A DNA stretch of 34,005 bases. Source: CAZNNH01 sp964574335 (GTDB lineage: Bacteria; Acidobacteriota; Vicinamibacteria; Fen-336). The stretch spans positions 1 through 34,005 of the forward strand of contig CAZNNH010000057.1 of assembly GCA_964574335.1 (NCBI GenBank), read 5' to 3'. Numbering within the stretch: position 1 is the stretch's first letter; every line of letters begins with the position of its first letter. Under the pieces are notes generated by a model, which saw only the letters and a program-made list of their open reading frames with translations, searched no databases and was not told where the DNA came from. The translations under genes and the position numbers were made by a program. This document shows, one piece after another, positions 1 to 7,215 of this stretch.

Positions 1-75
1 AGGCGCGTGGCTCAGTGGTAGAGCGCTTCCTTGACACGGAAGAGGTCGGTGGTTCAATTCCACCCGCGCCTACCA
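1..75 (+). tRNA. tRNA-Val (anticodon GAC), CCA encoded
   Basis: A complete cloverleaf can be folded. The acceptor arms are AGGCGCG (1-7) and CGCGCCT (65-71). The anticodon stem CTTCC/GGAAG encloses loop TTGACAC with anticodon GAC at 33-35. The T stem is GGTGG/CCACC. Discriminator A72 is followed by an encoded CCA (73-75). GAC reads the valine codons GUC and GUU. The gene begins on the first base of the window, so its promoter is not visible. It lies 83 bases upstream of thrS on the same strand and may be co-transcribed with it. Confidence 0.95.
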
Positions 76-128
76 GGTGGGCCGAGTAGCGCGGCGTGGC
101 CACGAGGTCGTCTCGCCGAGCAGGACCA

Positions 129-158
129 GGTGATCTGTCATTGATGCTGACTCGCTAG
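129..158 (+). promoter_or_regulatory. Mini-ORF (MLTR, stop) abutting the thrS start
   Basis: A GGTGA sequence (129-133) is followed by ATG at 144, then CTG ACT CGC and a TAG stop (156-158) that directly touches the thrS ATG at 159. The mini-ORF is in frame with thrS and contains one Thr codon. thrS has no good Shine-Dalgarno sequence just before its own ATG, so re-initiation after the mini-ORF is possible. This is inference: four codons is very short and could be chance. Confidence 0.25.
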
Positions 159-1982
159 ATGTCGACGGCCCCGCCGGTCGAACCCCCTGACAGCACCGGT
201 CCCTCAGGCGAGAGCTCGCCCGCCGACGCTCCGCTGGAGATCTACCGGCACTCGTCCGCCCACCTGCTGGCGGCGGCGGTCACCGAGCTGTTCCCGGACG
301 CCCAGTGCGGGATCGGGCCGCCCACCGAGGAAGGCTTCTTCTACGACTTCCTGGTCAAGAAGCCGTTCACGCCCGAGGACCTTCAGGCGATCGAGCGACG
401 GATGGCCAAGATCGTCAAGCAGAACCGGCCCATCGAGAGGAAGCTCCTCCCCAAGCAGGAGGCGCTCGAGATGTTCCGCTCGAAGGGGCAGACCCTGAAG
501 TGCGAGCTGATCGAGGAGAAGGCCGGCGAGCAGGTGCAGTGCTACACGATGGGTGAGTTCGTCGACTTCTGCCTGGGGCCCCACCTCGAGCGCACCGGCC
601 AGATCAAGGCGTTCAAGGTCTTCCCGCAGCCGGCCGCCGCCTACTGGAAGGGGATCGAGGGCAACCCCTCGATGCAGCGGATCTACGGCACCAGCTTCTT
701 CACCCAGGAGGATCTGGACCTTCACCTGAAGCGGCTGGAGGAGGCCAAGCGCCGTGACCACCGCCGGCTCGGCCGCGAGCTGGACCTGTTCTCGGTGGCC
801 GAAGAGACCGGCGCCGGGCTGATCCTGTGGCACCCCAAGGGCGGCTTCATCCGCAAGCAGATCGAGGACTACTGGCGCGACGAGCACATCAAGGGCGGCT
901 ACGACATCGTCTACAGCCCCCACATCGCCAAGCTCGACCTGTGGAAGACCAGCGGGCATACAGAGTACTACCGGGCCAACATGTACTCCCCGATCCAGAT
1001 CGAGAACGTGGAGTACCAGCTCAAGCCCATGAACTGCCCGTTCCACATCGCCATCTACAAGAGCCGGCTGCGCAGCTACCGCGAGCTGCCCTGGCGGATG
1101 GCGGAGCTGGGCACGGTCTACCGCTACGAGCGCTCCGGCGTGCTGCACGGGCTGCTGCGGGTGCGGGGCTTCACCCAGGACGACGCCCACCTGTTCTGCC
1201 GCCCCGAGCAGCTCCAGGACGAGCTGGTCCGGGTGCTGGACTTCACCACCTCCATCCTGCGGACCTTCGGCTTCGAGAAGTACGACATCTACCTCTCCAC
1301 CAAGCCCGAGGACGCGGCCGGCAGCGACCAGCAGTGGGAGGTGGCGACCACCGCCCTGCGCCAGGCGCTGGAGCTTCGGGGCCTGCCCTACCAGACCGAC
1401 CCCGGCGAGGGGGTCTTCTACGGACCCAAGATCGACATCAAGATCAAGGACGCCCTGGACCGCGCCTGGCAGTGCTCGACCATCCAGGTCGACTTCCACA
1501 ACCCGAGCCGCTTCCAGATGGAGTACATCGGCGAGGACGGCAAGGCGCACCAGCCGGTGATGGTCCACCGTGCCCTGCTGGGGAGCCTGGAGCGCTTCTT
1601 CGGGGTGCTGATCGAGCACTACGCCGGGGCCTTCCCGTTGTGGCTGGCGCCGGTGCAGGCGGCGGTGATCCCGGTGGCCGAGCGCCACCAGGACTACGCC
1701 CGTTCGGTGGCCGAGCGGCTGCGGGCCCAGGGTCTGCGGGTCTCGGTCGACGAGCGGAGCGAGAAGATCGGCTACAAGATCCGCGAGGCCCAGGTCCAGC
1801 AGATCGCCTACATGTTGGTGGTGGGCGACAAGGAGGTGGCGGCCGCCGACGTGGCCGTCCGCCACCGCCGCCTGGGCGACCTGGGGACGATGAAGGTCGA
1901 GGAGCTAGCCCGCCAGCTCTCGCGGCTGGCGGCGGAGCGAGCCGTGACCGACGAGGTCACCGCCGCGGGAGGTGTCTCATAG
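159..1982 (+). CDS. thrS: Threonyl-tRNA synthetase lacking the N-terminal TGS domain
   Basis: This cytoplasmic enzyme charges tRNA-Thr with threonine and removes wrongly attached serine. The 607-residue protein has the editing domain with HSSAH (31-35) and Cys138/His142. The class II catalytic core follows, with predicted zinc ligands Cys293, His344 and His470, and then the C-terminal anticodon-binding domain. Typical bacterial ThrS is about 640 residues and begins with a TGS domain. Here that domain is replaced by a short proline- and serine-rich leader. An in-frame TAG lies directly before the ATG and only 83 bases separate it from tRNA-Val, so no TGS domain can be hidden upstream. The gene heads a thrS-infC-rpmI-rplT-pheST operon, as in many bacteria. 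No T-box leader is visible. Its last codons carry the ribosome binding site of infC. Confidence 0.97.
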   Translation: MSTAPPVEPPDSTGPSGESSPADAPLEIYRHSSAHLLAAAVTELFPDAQCGIGPPTEEGFFYDFLVKKPFTPEDLQAIERRMAKIVKQNRPIERKLLPKQEALEMFRSKGQTLKCELIEEKAGEQVQCYTMGEFVDFCLGPHLERTGQIKAFKVFPQPAAAYWKGIEGNPSMQRIYGTSFFTQEDLDLHLKRLEEAKRRDHRRLGRELDLFSVAEETGAGLILWHPKGGFIRKQIEDYWRDEHIKGGYDIVYSPHIAKLDLWKTSGHTEYYRANMYSPIQIENVEYQLKPMNCPFHIAIYKSRLRSYRELPWRMAELGTVYRYERSGVLHGLLRVRGFTQDDAHLFCRPEQLQDELVRVLDFTTSILRTFGFEKYDIYLSTKPEDAAGSDQQWEVATTALRQALELRGLPYQTDPGEGVFYGPKIDIKIKDALDRAWQCSTIQVDFHNPSRFQMEYIGEDGKAHQPVMVHRALLGSLERFFGVLIEHYAGAFPLWLAPVQAAVIPVAERHQDYARSVAERLRAQGLRVSVDERSEKIGYKIREAQVQQIAYMLVVGDKEVAAADVAVRHRRLGDLGTMKVEELARQLSRLAAERAVTDEVTAAGGVS

Positions 1983-2602
1983 AGCACAGGTCGGTCCGAA
2001 TCAATGATCGGATCCGCGCCAAGGAGGTTCGCGTCATCGACAGTGACGGGAGCCAGCTCGGGATCATGCCGCCGTCGCAGGCGCTGATGGTCGCCGCGGA
2101 GAAGGGGCTCGATCTCGTGGAGATCGCGGCCACCGCCAGCCCGCCGGTCTGCCGGATCATGGACTCCGGGAAGTACTTCTACCAGCAGTCCAAGCGGGAG
2201 GCGGAGGCGCGCCGGCACCAGCGCCACATCCAGGTCAAGGAGGTCAAGTTCCGGCCCAAGATCGACGAGCACGACTTCCAGTTCAAGAAGAGGAACGCCG
2301 AGCGTTTTCTCCGGGCCGGGAACAAGGTCAAGTCGACGGTGGTCTTCCGGGGTCGGGAGATGGCGCACAACGAGGTGGGCCTCAGGATCCTCCGGCGGCT
2401 CGCCGCCGAGCTCACCGATGTGGCCCAGGTCGAGAGCCCGCCGCGCCAGGAGGGGATCACCATGATCCAGTACCTGGCCCCCAAGAAGGGCGAGGGCGGT
2501 CATGCGAAGGTGAAGAAGGCGAAGCGTTCCCGTGCCGAGGTCTTGGAGACTACGGAAGACACGCAAGGGGCCGCTGACCAAAGCACGGGTAGCGAAGGAT
2601 GA
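1979..2602 (+). CDS. infC: Translation initiation factor IF-3, predicted AUA start
   Basis: IF-3 binds the 30S subunit, prevents premature 50S joining and proofreads start codons. The 207-residue product has the N-terminal motif RINDRIRAKEVRVID and the C-terminal domain (KVKSTVVFRGREMAH), plus a charged tail of about 35 residues. From the overlap with thrS to the conserved region there is no ATG, GTG or TTG in frame. The first in-frame ATG (2066) would remove most of the N-terminal domain. A strong GGAGGT (1968-1973) sits five bases before an in-frame ATA at 1979, which I take as the start. infC genes commonly use AUU or another near-cognate codon, which lets IF-3 repress its own translation; the AUA fits that pattern. 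The start overlaps the thrS stop and the gene ends in an ATGA overlap with rpmI. Confidence 0.93.
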   Translation: MEHRSVRINDRIRAKEVRVIDSDGSQLGIMPPSQALMVAAEKGLDLVEIAATASPPVCRIMDSGKYFYQQSKREAEARRHQRHIQVKEVKFRPKIDEHDFQFKKRNAERFLRAGNKVKSTVVFRGREMAHNEVGLRILRRLAAELTDVAQVESPPRQEGITMIQYLAPKKGEGGHAKVKKAKRSRAEVLETTEDTQGAADQSTGSEG

Positions 2603-2811
2603 GAAAGCCAAAGACCAAGCTGAAGCTCAAGAGCAAGCGCGCCGCCGTCAAGCGCTTCAAGCTGACCGCCTCCGGCAAGGTGAAACGCGGCCACTCGATG
2701 AAGCGGCACATCCTCACCAAGAAGAAGCAGCAGCGCAAGCGGCACCTGCGCAAGTCCACGTTGGTGACGCCGGCCGACGCCGCCAACGTGCGCGAGATGC
2801 TCCTGGCCTAG
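2599..2811 (+). CDS. rpmI: 50S ribosomal protein bL35
   Basis: This is a 70-residue, highly basic protein of the large ribosomal subunit. Its core, KRFKLTASGKVKRG, followed by a KKKQQRKRHLRK stretch, is typical of bL35. The N-terminus is slightly longer and more lysine-rich than the usual MPKMKTHSGAKKRF form. The ATG overlaps the infC stop as ATGA, so translation is probably coupled to infC. The position between infC and rplT is the conserved one for this gene. Confidence 0.96.
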   Translation: MRKPKTKLKLKSKRAAVKRFKLTASGKVKRGHSMKRHILTKKKQQRKRHLRKSTLVTPADAANVREMLLA

Positions 2812-2831
2812 CGCCGGGGGCCGATGGACCG

Positions 2832-2948
2832 GGGCCGCCTCGGCGGCCCGCAACCACGAGGGGTGGCGGTCGTGCCACCCGGGCCACGTCGCCGCCTGGA
2901 AGCGTGACGGGCACTGGCCTGCGGGCGGTGCCGAGAAGGAATGTTCTC
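2832..2948 (+). promoter_or_regulatory. Four-hairpin leader in the rpmI-rplT gap
   Basis: The 139-base gap before rplT carries four successive inverted repeats. GGGCCGCC/GGCGGCCC (2832-2839/2842-2849) is perfect. GGGTGGC/GCCACCC (2861-2867/2874-2880) is perfect. GGCACTG/CGGTGCC (2910-2916/2926-2932) has one G-T pair. GAGAA/TTCTC (2933-2937/2944-2948) holds the GGA of the rplT ribosome binding site in its loop. bL20 is known to repress its own operon by binding mRNA structures in other bacteria, so this may be an autoregulatory leader. That role is inference; the hairpins themselves are seen. Confidence 0.5.
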
Positions 2949-2950
2949 AG

Positions 2951-3313
2951 ATGCCGAGAGTCAAGCGAGGCAACAAGCGCCGGGAGCGGCGCCGCAAGAT
3001 CCTCAAGCTCGCCAAGGGCTTCTTCCTCACCAAGAGCAAGCTGCACCGCTCCGCCAAGGAGGCGGTCGACCGGGCCGGCAACTTCGCCTACGTGGGGCGG
3101 CGGCTCAAGAAGCGGGACTTCCGCCGCCTGTGGATCATCCGGATCAACGCCGCGGCGCGCCAGCACGACCTGTCGTACAGCCGGATGATCGCCGGGCTCA
3201 AGCGCGCCGGGATCGACCTCGACCGCAAGGCGCTGGCGGACCTGGCGGTGCGGGACCCCGGCACCTTCGCCCGTCTGGCCGAGTCGGCCAAGAGCTCGGT
3301 CGCCGCCAGCTAG
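2951..3313 (+). CDS. rplT: 50S ribosomal protein bL20
   Basis: This 120-residue basic protein binds 23S rRNA early in large-subunit assembly. The N-terminal MPRVKRGNKRRERRRKILKL extension and the globular part with LWIIRINAAAR and YSRMIAGLKRAGIDLDRKALADLA are diagnostic. The length is normal. The ATG at 2951 follows AAGGA (2936-2940) by ten bases, and that site lies inside a small hairpin. In other bacteria bL20 is the translational repressor of the rpmI-rplT genes, which makes the structured upstream gap noteworthy. Confidence 0.97.
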   Translation: MPRVKRGNKRRERRRKILKLAKGFFLTKSKLHRSAKEAVDRAGNFAYVGRRLKKRDFRRLWIIRINAAARQHDLSYSRMIAGLKRAGIDLDRKALADLAVRDPGTFARLAESAKSSVAAS

Positions 3314-3341
3314 CCCCCCGGGCGCGCCTCGGGCCGAGGAC

Positions 3342-4418
3342 ATGGGCGAAACACCAGACCTGAAGGAGAAGATCGCCGCGCTGCGGGGCGAGTTCGAGGC
3401 GGCGCTTGCACAGGCCGGCGACCTGCCCAGCCTGCAAGCGGTGCGGGACCGGCTCCTGGGGCGCCGATCGGGCCGACTGACGGCCCTGCTCAAAGGGCTG
3501 GCCGAGCTCCCGGCCGAGGTGCGGCGGGAGGCGGGGCAGTCGCTGAACCGCCTGAAGGCCGAGATGGAAGGGCGCCTCGAGAGCGCTCGGGGCGAGCTTT
3601 CGGTCCGCCTCGGTCGCGAGCGGCTCTCGCGCGAACGCCTCGACGCCAGCCTGCCGGGGCGCCCGCTGGACGTGGGCCGTCGTCATCCGCTGACCGCGGT
3701 TCGGGAGGAGCTGGAAGACATCTTCTTGGGGATGGGCTACGAGGTCTTCGAGCCGCGCGAGGTGGAGGACGACTACCACTGCTTCGAAGCCCTCAACATG
3801 CCCAAGGACCACTCGGCCCGCGACATGCAGGACACCTTCTACCTGGAAGGGCAGAACGGCGTGGTGCTGGCCACCCACACCTCGGCGTCCCAGATCCGCT
3901 ACATGCTGCAGAACCCCCATCCGCCCGACGTGCGCATCGTCTGTCCGGGCAAGACCTACCGCCGGGACACCCCCGACATGACCCACTCGCCGATGTTCCA
4001 GCAGGTGGAGATGCTGGTGGTGGGGCGGGGGATCGGCCTGGCCGACCTCAAGGGGACCATCGAGGCCTTCCTCCACGCGCTGTTTGGGCCGCAGTACCCG
4101 GTCCGGTTCCGGGCCAGCTACTTCCCCTACACCGAGCCCTCGGTGGAGGCCGACCTGGGGTGCATCAGTTGCGGGGGGAAGGGGTGCCGGGTGTGCAAGG
4201 GGACCGGCTGGCTGGAGATCATGGGCTCCGGCATGGTCCACCCGGCGGTGTTCGAGGCGGTCAACCAGCGGCTGGGGAAGGTGGTCTACGACCCGGAAGA
4301 GGTCACCGGTTTCGCCTTCGGGCTCGGGATCGAGCGGGTGGCCATGGTCCGCCACGGCGTCGACGACATCCGCCTCTTCTACGAGAACGACCTGCGCTTC
4401 CTGGAGCAGTTCCCGTGA
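3342..4418 (+). CDS. pheS: Phenylalanyl-tRNA synthetase alpha subunit
   Basis: PheS carries the catalytic core of the alpha2-beta2 enzyme that charges tRNA-Phe. The 358-residue protein has an N-terminal coiled-coil arm (about 1-100). The class II core follows, with HPLTAVREELEDIF (115-128), the THTSASQIRYM and GKTYRRD motifs, and the C-terminal GLGIERVAM. It has the Cys cluster C274, C277, C282, C285 (CISC and CRVC), a zinc-ribbon-like insert found in many bacterial PheS but absent from the E. coli type. The ATG follows GAGG (3336-3339). That site can pair with CCTCG (3327-3331) in a small hairpin, which may moderate initiation. The stop overlaps the GTG start of pheT. Confidence 0.97.
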   Translation: MGETPDLKEKIAALRGEFEAALAQAGDLPSLQAVRDRLLGRRSGRLTALLKGLAELPAEVRREAGQSLNRLKAEMEGRLESARGELSVRLGRERLSRERLDASLPGRPLDVGRRHPLTAVREELEDIFLGMGYEVFEPREVEDDYHCFEALNMPKDHSARDMQDTFYLEGQNGVVLATHTSASQIRYMLQNPHPPDVRIVCPGKTYRRDTPDMTHSPMFQQVEMLVVGRGIGLADLKGTIEAFLHALFGPQYPVRFRASYFPYTEPSVEADLGCISCGGKGCRVCKGTGWLEIMGSGMVHPAVFEAVNQRLGKVVYDPEEVTGFAFGLGIERVAMVRHGVDDIRLFYENDLRFLEQFP

Positions 4419-6448
4419 AGGTCCCCGTCTCCTGGCTCAGGGAGTACGTCGACGTCGACATGGGGCCGGCCCGGCTGGCCGAGGCCCTGACGCTGGCCGG
4501 CCTGGAGGTGGGAGGGGTCGAGACCGACGGCAAGGACGCCATCCTCGACATCGACGTCACCACCAACCGCGTCGACTGCATGAACGTCTACGGCGTGGCC
4601 CGGGAGGTGGCCGTCCTCTCAGGCAAGCCGCTGCGTCCGCTGGACCTGTCGTTCGGGGAAGAGGGTGAGGCGGCGGCCGAGGCGCTGTCGGTCGAGGTCG
4701 AGGCCCCCGACCTGTGCCCGCGCTTCTGCGCCCGGGTGATGGACGTGAGGCTTCTGCCCTCGCCGGCGTGGCTGCGCGACCGGCTGGCGGCGGTCGGGGT
4801 GCGCTCGATCAGCAACGTGGTGGACCTCTCGAACTACGTGATGATGGAGATGGGCCACCCCTCCCATGCCTTCGACCTGGCTCGCATCCCGGAGGCGCGA
4901 TTGGTGATCCGGTGGGCCCGGGAGGGCGAGCGCCTGGTCACCCTCGATGACGTGGAGCGGAACCTCTCCACGCGCATCGGGGTGGTGGCCGGCCCCGGCG
5001 CCCCGCTGGCCCTGGCCGGGATCATGGGCGGGGCCTCGAGCGAGGTGAGCGACGACACCACCACCATCGCCCTGGAGGCCGCGTACTGGGAGCCGATCGC
5101 GATCCGGCGGGCGGCCAAGGCCCTGGGCATGCACACCGAGGCCTCCCACCGCTTCGAGCGCGGCGCCGATCCCGAGGGGACGGTGGTCGCAACCGCCCGC
5201 TTCGCCCACCTGCTGCTGAAGCTGCAGGCGGGGCGGGTGCGGCCGGGGCTGCTCGACGTCCACAAGGCGCCGCGGGAGCGGCGCACGCCGCCGCTCCGAT
5301 CGAAGCGGATGAGCGTTTTGCTCGGCGCCTCGGTGGAGGAGCCGCGGGCGCACGCGATCCTCCGAGGGCTGGGCTTCACCGCCCTCGGCCCGGAGGCCGA
5401 CGGGGTCCGGTTCGAGGTCCCGAGCTGGCGCGGCGACGTGTCGCGCGAGGCCGACCTGGTCGAGGAGGTGGCCCGCCACCACGGCCTCGACAAGATCCCG
5501 TCGCGCCTCCCGCCGTCGCGGGGCGTGGGCGGCCTGACCGCCACCCAGCGCCGCGAGCGCCGGGTCCGCGAGAGGCTGCTGGGGGCCGGCCTGACCGAGG
5601 TGGTGAGCTACACCTTCGTGGCCCCGGAAGAGGGGGCGCCGGAGGCCGGCCAGGTGCGGCTGTCGAACCCCCTCTCGCAGGAGCTGGGGGCGCTGCGGAG
5701 CTCTCTGGTGAGACCCGGCCTGCTCGACGCCTTGAAGCTCAACCTGCGCCAGGGGCGGCGTCAGGCCCGGCTGTTCGAGGTCGGGCGCGTGTTCCGGCCG
5801 CAAGACCCGCTCCCGGCGGAGGAGAAGCGGGTGGGATTCGTGCTGTTCGGCTCGATCCGCCCCGACCACTGGTCGGAGGCCGCGCGCCCCCCGGACCTCT
5901 TCGACGGGCTCGGTATCGCCGAGGGGATCGCCGACCTGCTGGGGGTGCGCCTCGAGCGGTCGGGCGAGGGTCTCCCGGGGTTCCTGCATCCCGGGAAGTC
6001 GGTGGCCGTAACAGGGGCCGGCCGGGGGCTGGGGTACGTGGGCGTCCTGCACCCGGAGATGGTGTCGGCACGGGGCCTCCCCGGCGAGCCGGTGGTGGGC
6101 GAGCTGGACCTGACGGCGCTGCTGGCCGCCGCGGCCGGACCGATCCGGTTCCGGCCGTTCTCGCGCCAGCCCGTGGTCTATCGGGACCTGTCGCTGCTGT
6201 GCGAGGCCAGCCTCACCGGGGAGCGGATCGAACGCGCCATCGTCGCCTCGGCGGGAGCCTGGCTGCGGTCGGTGACCTTCATCGACCGCTTCGAAGGCAA
6301 GCCGCTGCCGCCGGGCAAGCTCAGCCTCTCGGTGACGCTGCGCTTCCAGGCGCCGGACCGGACGCTGACCGGCGACGAGGTGCAGCAGGCCATCGACGAC
6401 GTGGCCCGTGGGCTTTCGAAGATCGGTGCCGAGATTCGGGGAGGCTAG
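4415..6448 (+). CDS. pheT: Phenylalanyl-tRNA synthetase beta subunit, short form
   Basis: PheT pairs with PheS and supplies the editing site and tRNA contacts. I start it at GTG 4415, which overlaps the pheS stop (GTGA) and gives the canonical MKVPVSWLREYV N-terminus. The product is 677 residues against roughly 800 in the long form. The sequence passes directly from LAGLEVGGV to LDIDVTTNRVDCMNVYGVARE, so the EMAP-II-like tRNA-binding OB domain normally inserted there is absent. The B3/B4 editing region, the B5 domain, the catalytic-like core and the C-terminal FDX-ACB anticodon-binding domain (from about FRPFSRQPVVYRDLSLL) remain. Short PheT forms are known in some phyla, so this is probably a lineage trait rather than damage. 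Confidence 0.96.
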   Translation: MKVPVSWLREYVDVDMGPARLAEALTLAGLEVGGVETDGKDAILDIDVTTNRVDCMNVYGVAREVAVLSGKPLRPLDLSFGEEGEAAAEALSVEVEAPDLCPRFCARVMDVRLLPSPAWLRDRLAAVGVRSISNVVDLSNYVMMEMGHPSHAFDLARIPEARLVIRWAREGERLVTLDDVERNLSTRIGVVAGPGAPLALAGIMGGASSEVSDDTTTIALEAAYWEPIAIRRAAKALGMHTEASHRFERGADPEGTVVATARFAHLLLKLQAGRVRPGLLDVHKAPRERRTPPLRSKRMSVLLGASVEEPRAHAILRGLGFTALGPEADGVRFEVPSWRGDVSREADLVEEVARHHGLDKIPSRLPPSRGVGGLTATQRRERRVRERLLGAGLTEVVSYTFVAPEEGAPEAGQVRLSNPLSQELGALRSSLVRPGLLDALKLNLRQGRRQARLFEVGRVFRPQDPLPAEEKRVGFVLFGSIRPDHWSEAARPPDLFDGLGIAEGIADLLGVRLERSGEGLPGFLHPGKSVAVTGAGRGLGYVGVLHPEMVSARGLPGEPVVGELDLTALLAAAAGPIRFRPFSRQPVVYRDLSLLCEASLTGERIERAIVASAGAWLRSVTFIDRFEGKPLPPGKLSLSVTLRFQAPDRTLTGDEVQQAIDDVARGLSKIGAEIRGG

Positions 6449-6452
6449 CGCG

Positions 6453-6743
6453 ATGGAAGACGGCTTCGAGCTTCTCGAGAAGAAGGTGCGGCGCACCGCG
6501 GAGCTGGTTTCGGAGCTGCGGCAGAAGAACGCCGAGCTCTCCCAGCAGGCGGGTCAGGCCAAGGCCGGCCTGGCAGACGCCGAGAAGCGGCTGTCGACGC
6601 TGGAGTCGAAGGCGAAGGGGGCCTCGACCCAGGCCACCGAGCTGCGCGCCGCCCAGAGCGAGCTGGAGCAGCTCCAGGCGGAGCGGGCCGAGGTACGCTC
6701 CCGCATCGCCCGGCTGGTGGACCTGCTGGAGGGCCTGGAGTAG
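6453..6743 (+). CDS. zapB: ZapB-like coiled-coil cell division protein
   Basis: This 96-residue protein is almost wholly a predicted coiled coil, with heptad-like leucines and many Glu, Gln and Lys residues. It ends in an EVRSRIARLVDLLEGLE tail of the sort seen in ZapB-like proteins. ZapB binds ZapA and stabilises the FtsZ ring at mid-cell. The ATG at 6453 follows GGGGAGG (6438-6444) at good spacing and lies four bases after the pheT stop; a longer frame starting inside pheT is less likely. The name rests on coiled-coil character and on the zapA gene directly downstream. Any short coiled-coil protein would look similar. Confidence 0.7.
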   Translation: MEDGFELLEKKVRRTAELVSELRQKNAELSQQAGQAKAGLADAEKRLSTLESKAKGASTQATELRAAQSELEQLQAERAEVRSRIARLVDLLEGLE

Positions 6744-6749
6744 GGGCGG

Positions 6750-6770
6750 CGGCCGCCCTTCAGGCGGCCG
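6750..6770 (+). terminator. Perfect 8-bp hairpin after zapB
   Basis: CGGCCGCC (6750-6757) pairs perfectly with GGCGGCCG (6763-6770) around the loop CTTCA. No U-tract follows, so it is either a weak intrinsic terminator, an mRNA-stabilising hairpin, or an attenuator between zapB and zapA. Confidence 0.4.
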
Positions 6771-6833
6771 TGGAAGAAGCCCTTTGTCTACGCCACCGGA
6801 ATGTGGTGAAATCCGGTCCACGGCGGAGGTCTC

Positions 6834-7127
6834 GTGGTCGACAAGCCCAACCTGGTCCATGTCCAGATCTTCGGGCAGACCTATGCCGTCCGGGCGGGCG
6901 CCGACCCGGGCTACGTCGAGCGGCTGGCCGCCCACGTCGACGCCCAGATGCGCGAGGTGAGCCGCAGCAGCGGGGCCGTCGACACGCTTCGCATCGCGGT
7001 GCTGGCGGCCCTCAACATCGCCGACGAGAGCTTCCAGTCGCGCTCGCGGGGCTCCGAGGACGAAGGCCGGCTCCAGGAGCGAGCCGCCCGCCTGGCCCGG
7101 GAGCTCGACGCCGCCCTCGAAGGCTGA
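6834..7127 (+). CDS. zapA: Cell division protein ZapA
   Basis: ZapA cross-links FtsZ filaments in the cytoplasm and promotes Z-ring formation. The 97-residue protein has the N-terminal HVQIFGQTYAVRAGADPGYVERLAAHVD region and the DTLRIAVLAALNIADE helix typical of the family, followed by a charged C-terminal coiled coil. I use GTG 6834. GGAGGT (6825-6830) is only three bases upstream, and no better in-frame start precedes the conserved region. It lies next to the zapB-like gene, which fits joint function. Confidence 0.93.
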   Translation: MVDKPNLVHVQIFGQTYAVRAGADPGYVERLAAHVDAQMREVSRSSGAVDTLRIAVLAALNIADESFQSRSRGSEDEGRLQERAARLARELDAALEG

Positions 7128-7155
7128 GCCCCGGCGCCGCGCGCCGTCGCCTGGT

Positions 7156-7185
7156 TTGACCGCCGCAGAGGCGCCGCGCTATATT
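7156..7185 (+). promoter_or_regulatory. Sigma70-type promoter of the CsgG-family gene
   Basis: TTGACC (7156-7161) and TATATT (7180-7185) are separated by 18 bases. Transcription would begin near 7192, giving a leader of about 24 bases that contains AGGAGG (7205-7210). AT-rich hexamers stand out in this GC-rich background. Confidence 0.7.
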
Positions 7186-7215
7186 CCCATATCGACCCTT
7201 CAACAGGAGGAATGG

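Noticed and set aside
76..158. T-box or other tRNA-sensing leader for thrS
   Set aside because: There is no T-box sequence or specifier stem, and the gap after tRNA-Val is too short.
204..1865. Long open frame antisense to thrS, and many similar long antisense frames over most genes
   Set aside because: They have low-complexity Leu/Gly/Arg/Asp-rich translations without motifs, as expected opposite GC-rich coding sequence with strong third-position bias.
2941..3363. Alternative 140-codon ORF overlapping rplT
   Set aside because: It is out of frame with the clearly conserved bL20 and its translation has no recognisable pattern.
6744..6833. Possible 6S RNA or riboswitch next to zapA
   Set aside because: The gap is only 90 bases, too short for 6S RNA. 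The GCCACCGG and small CCGGA/TCCGG hairpin do not form a known riboswitch core.
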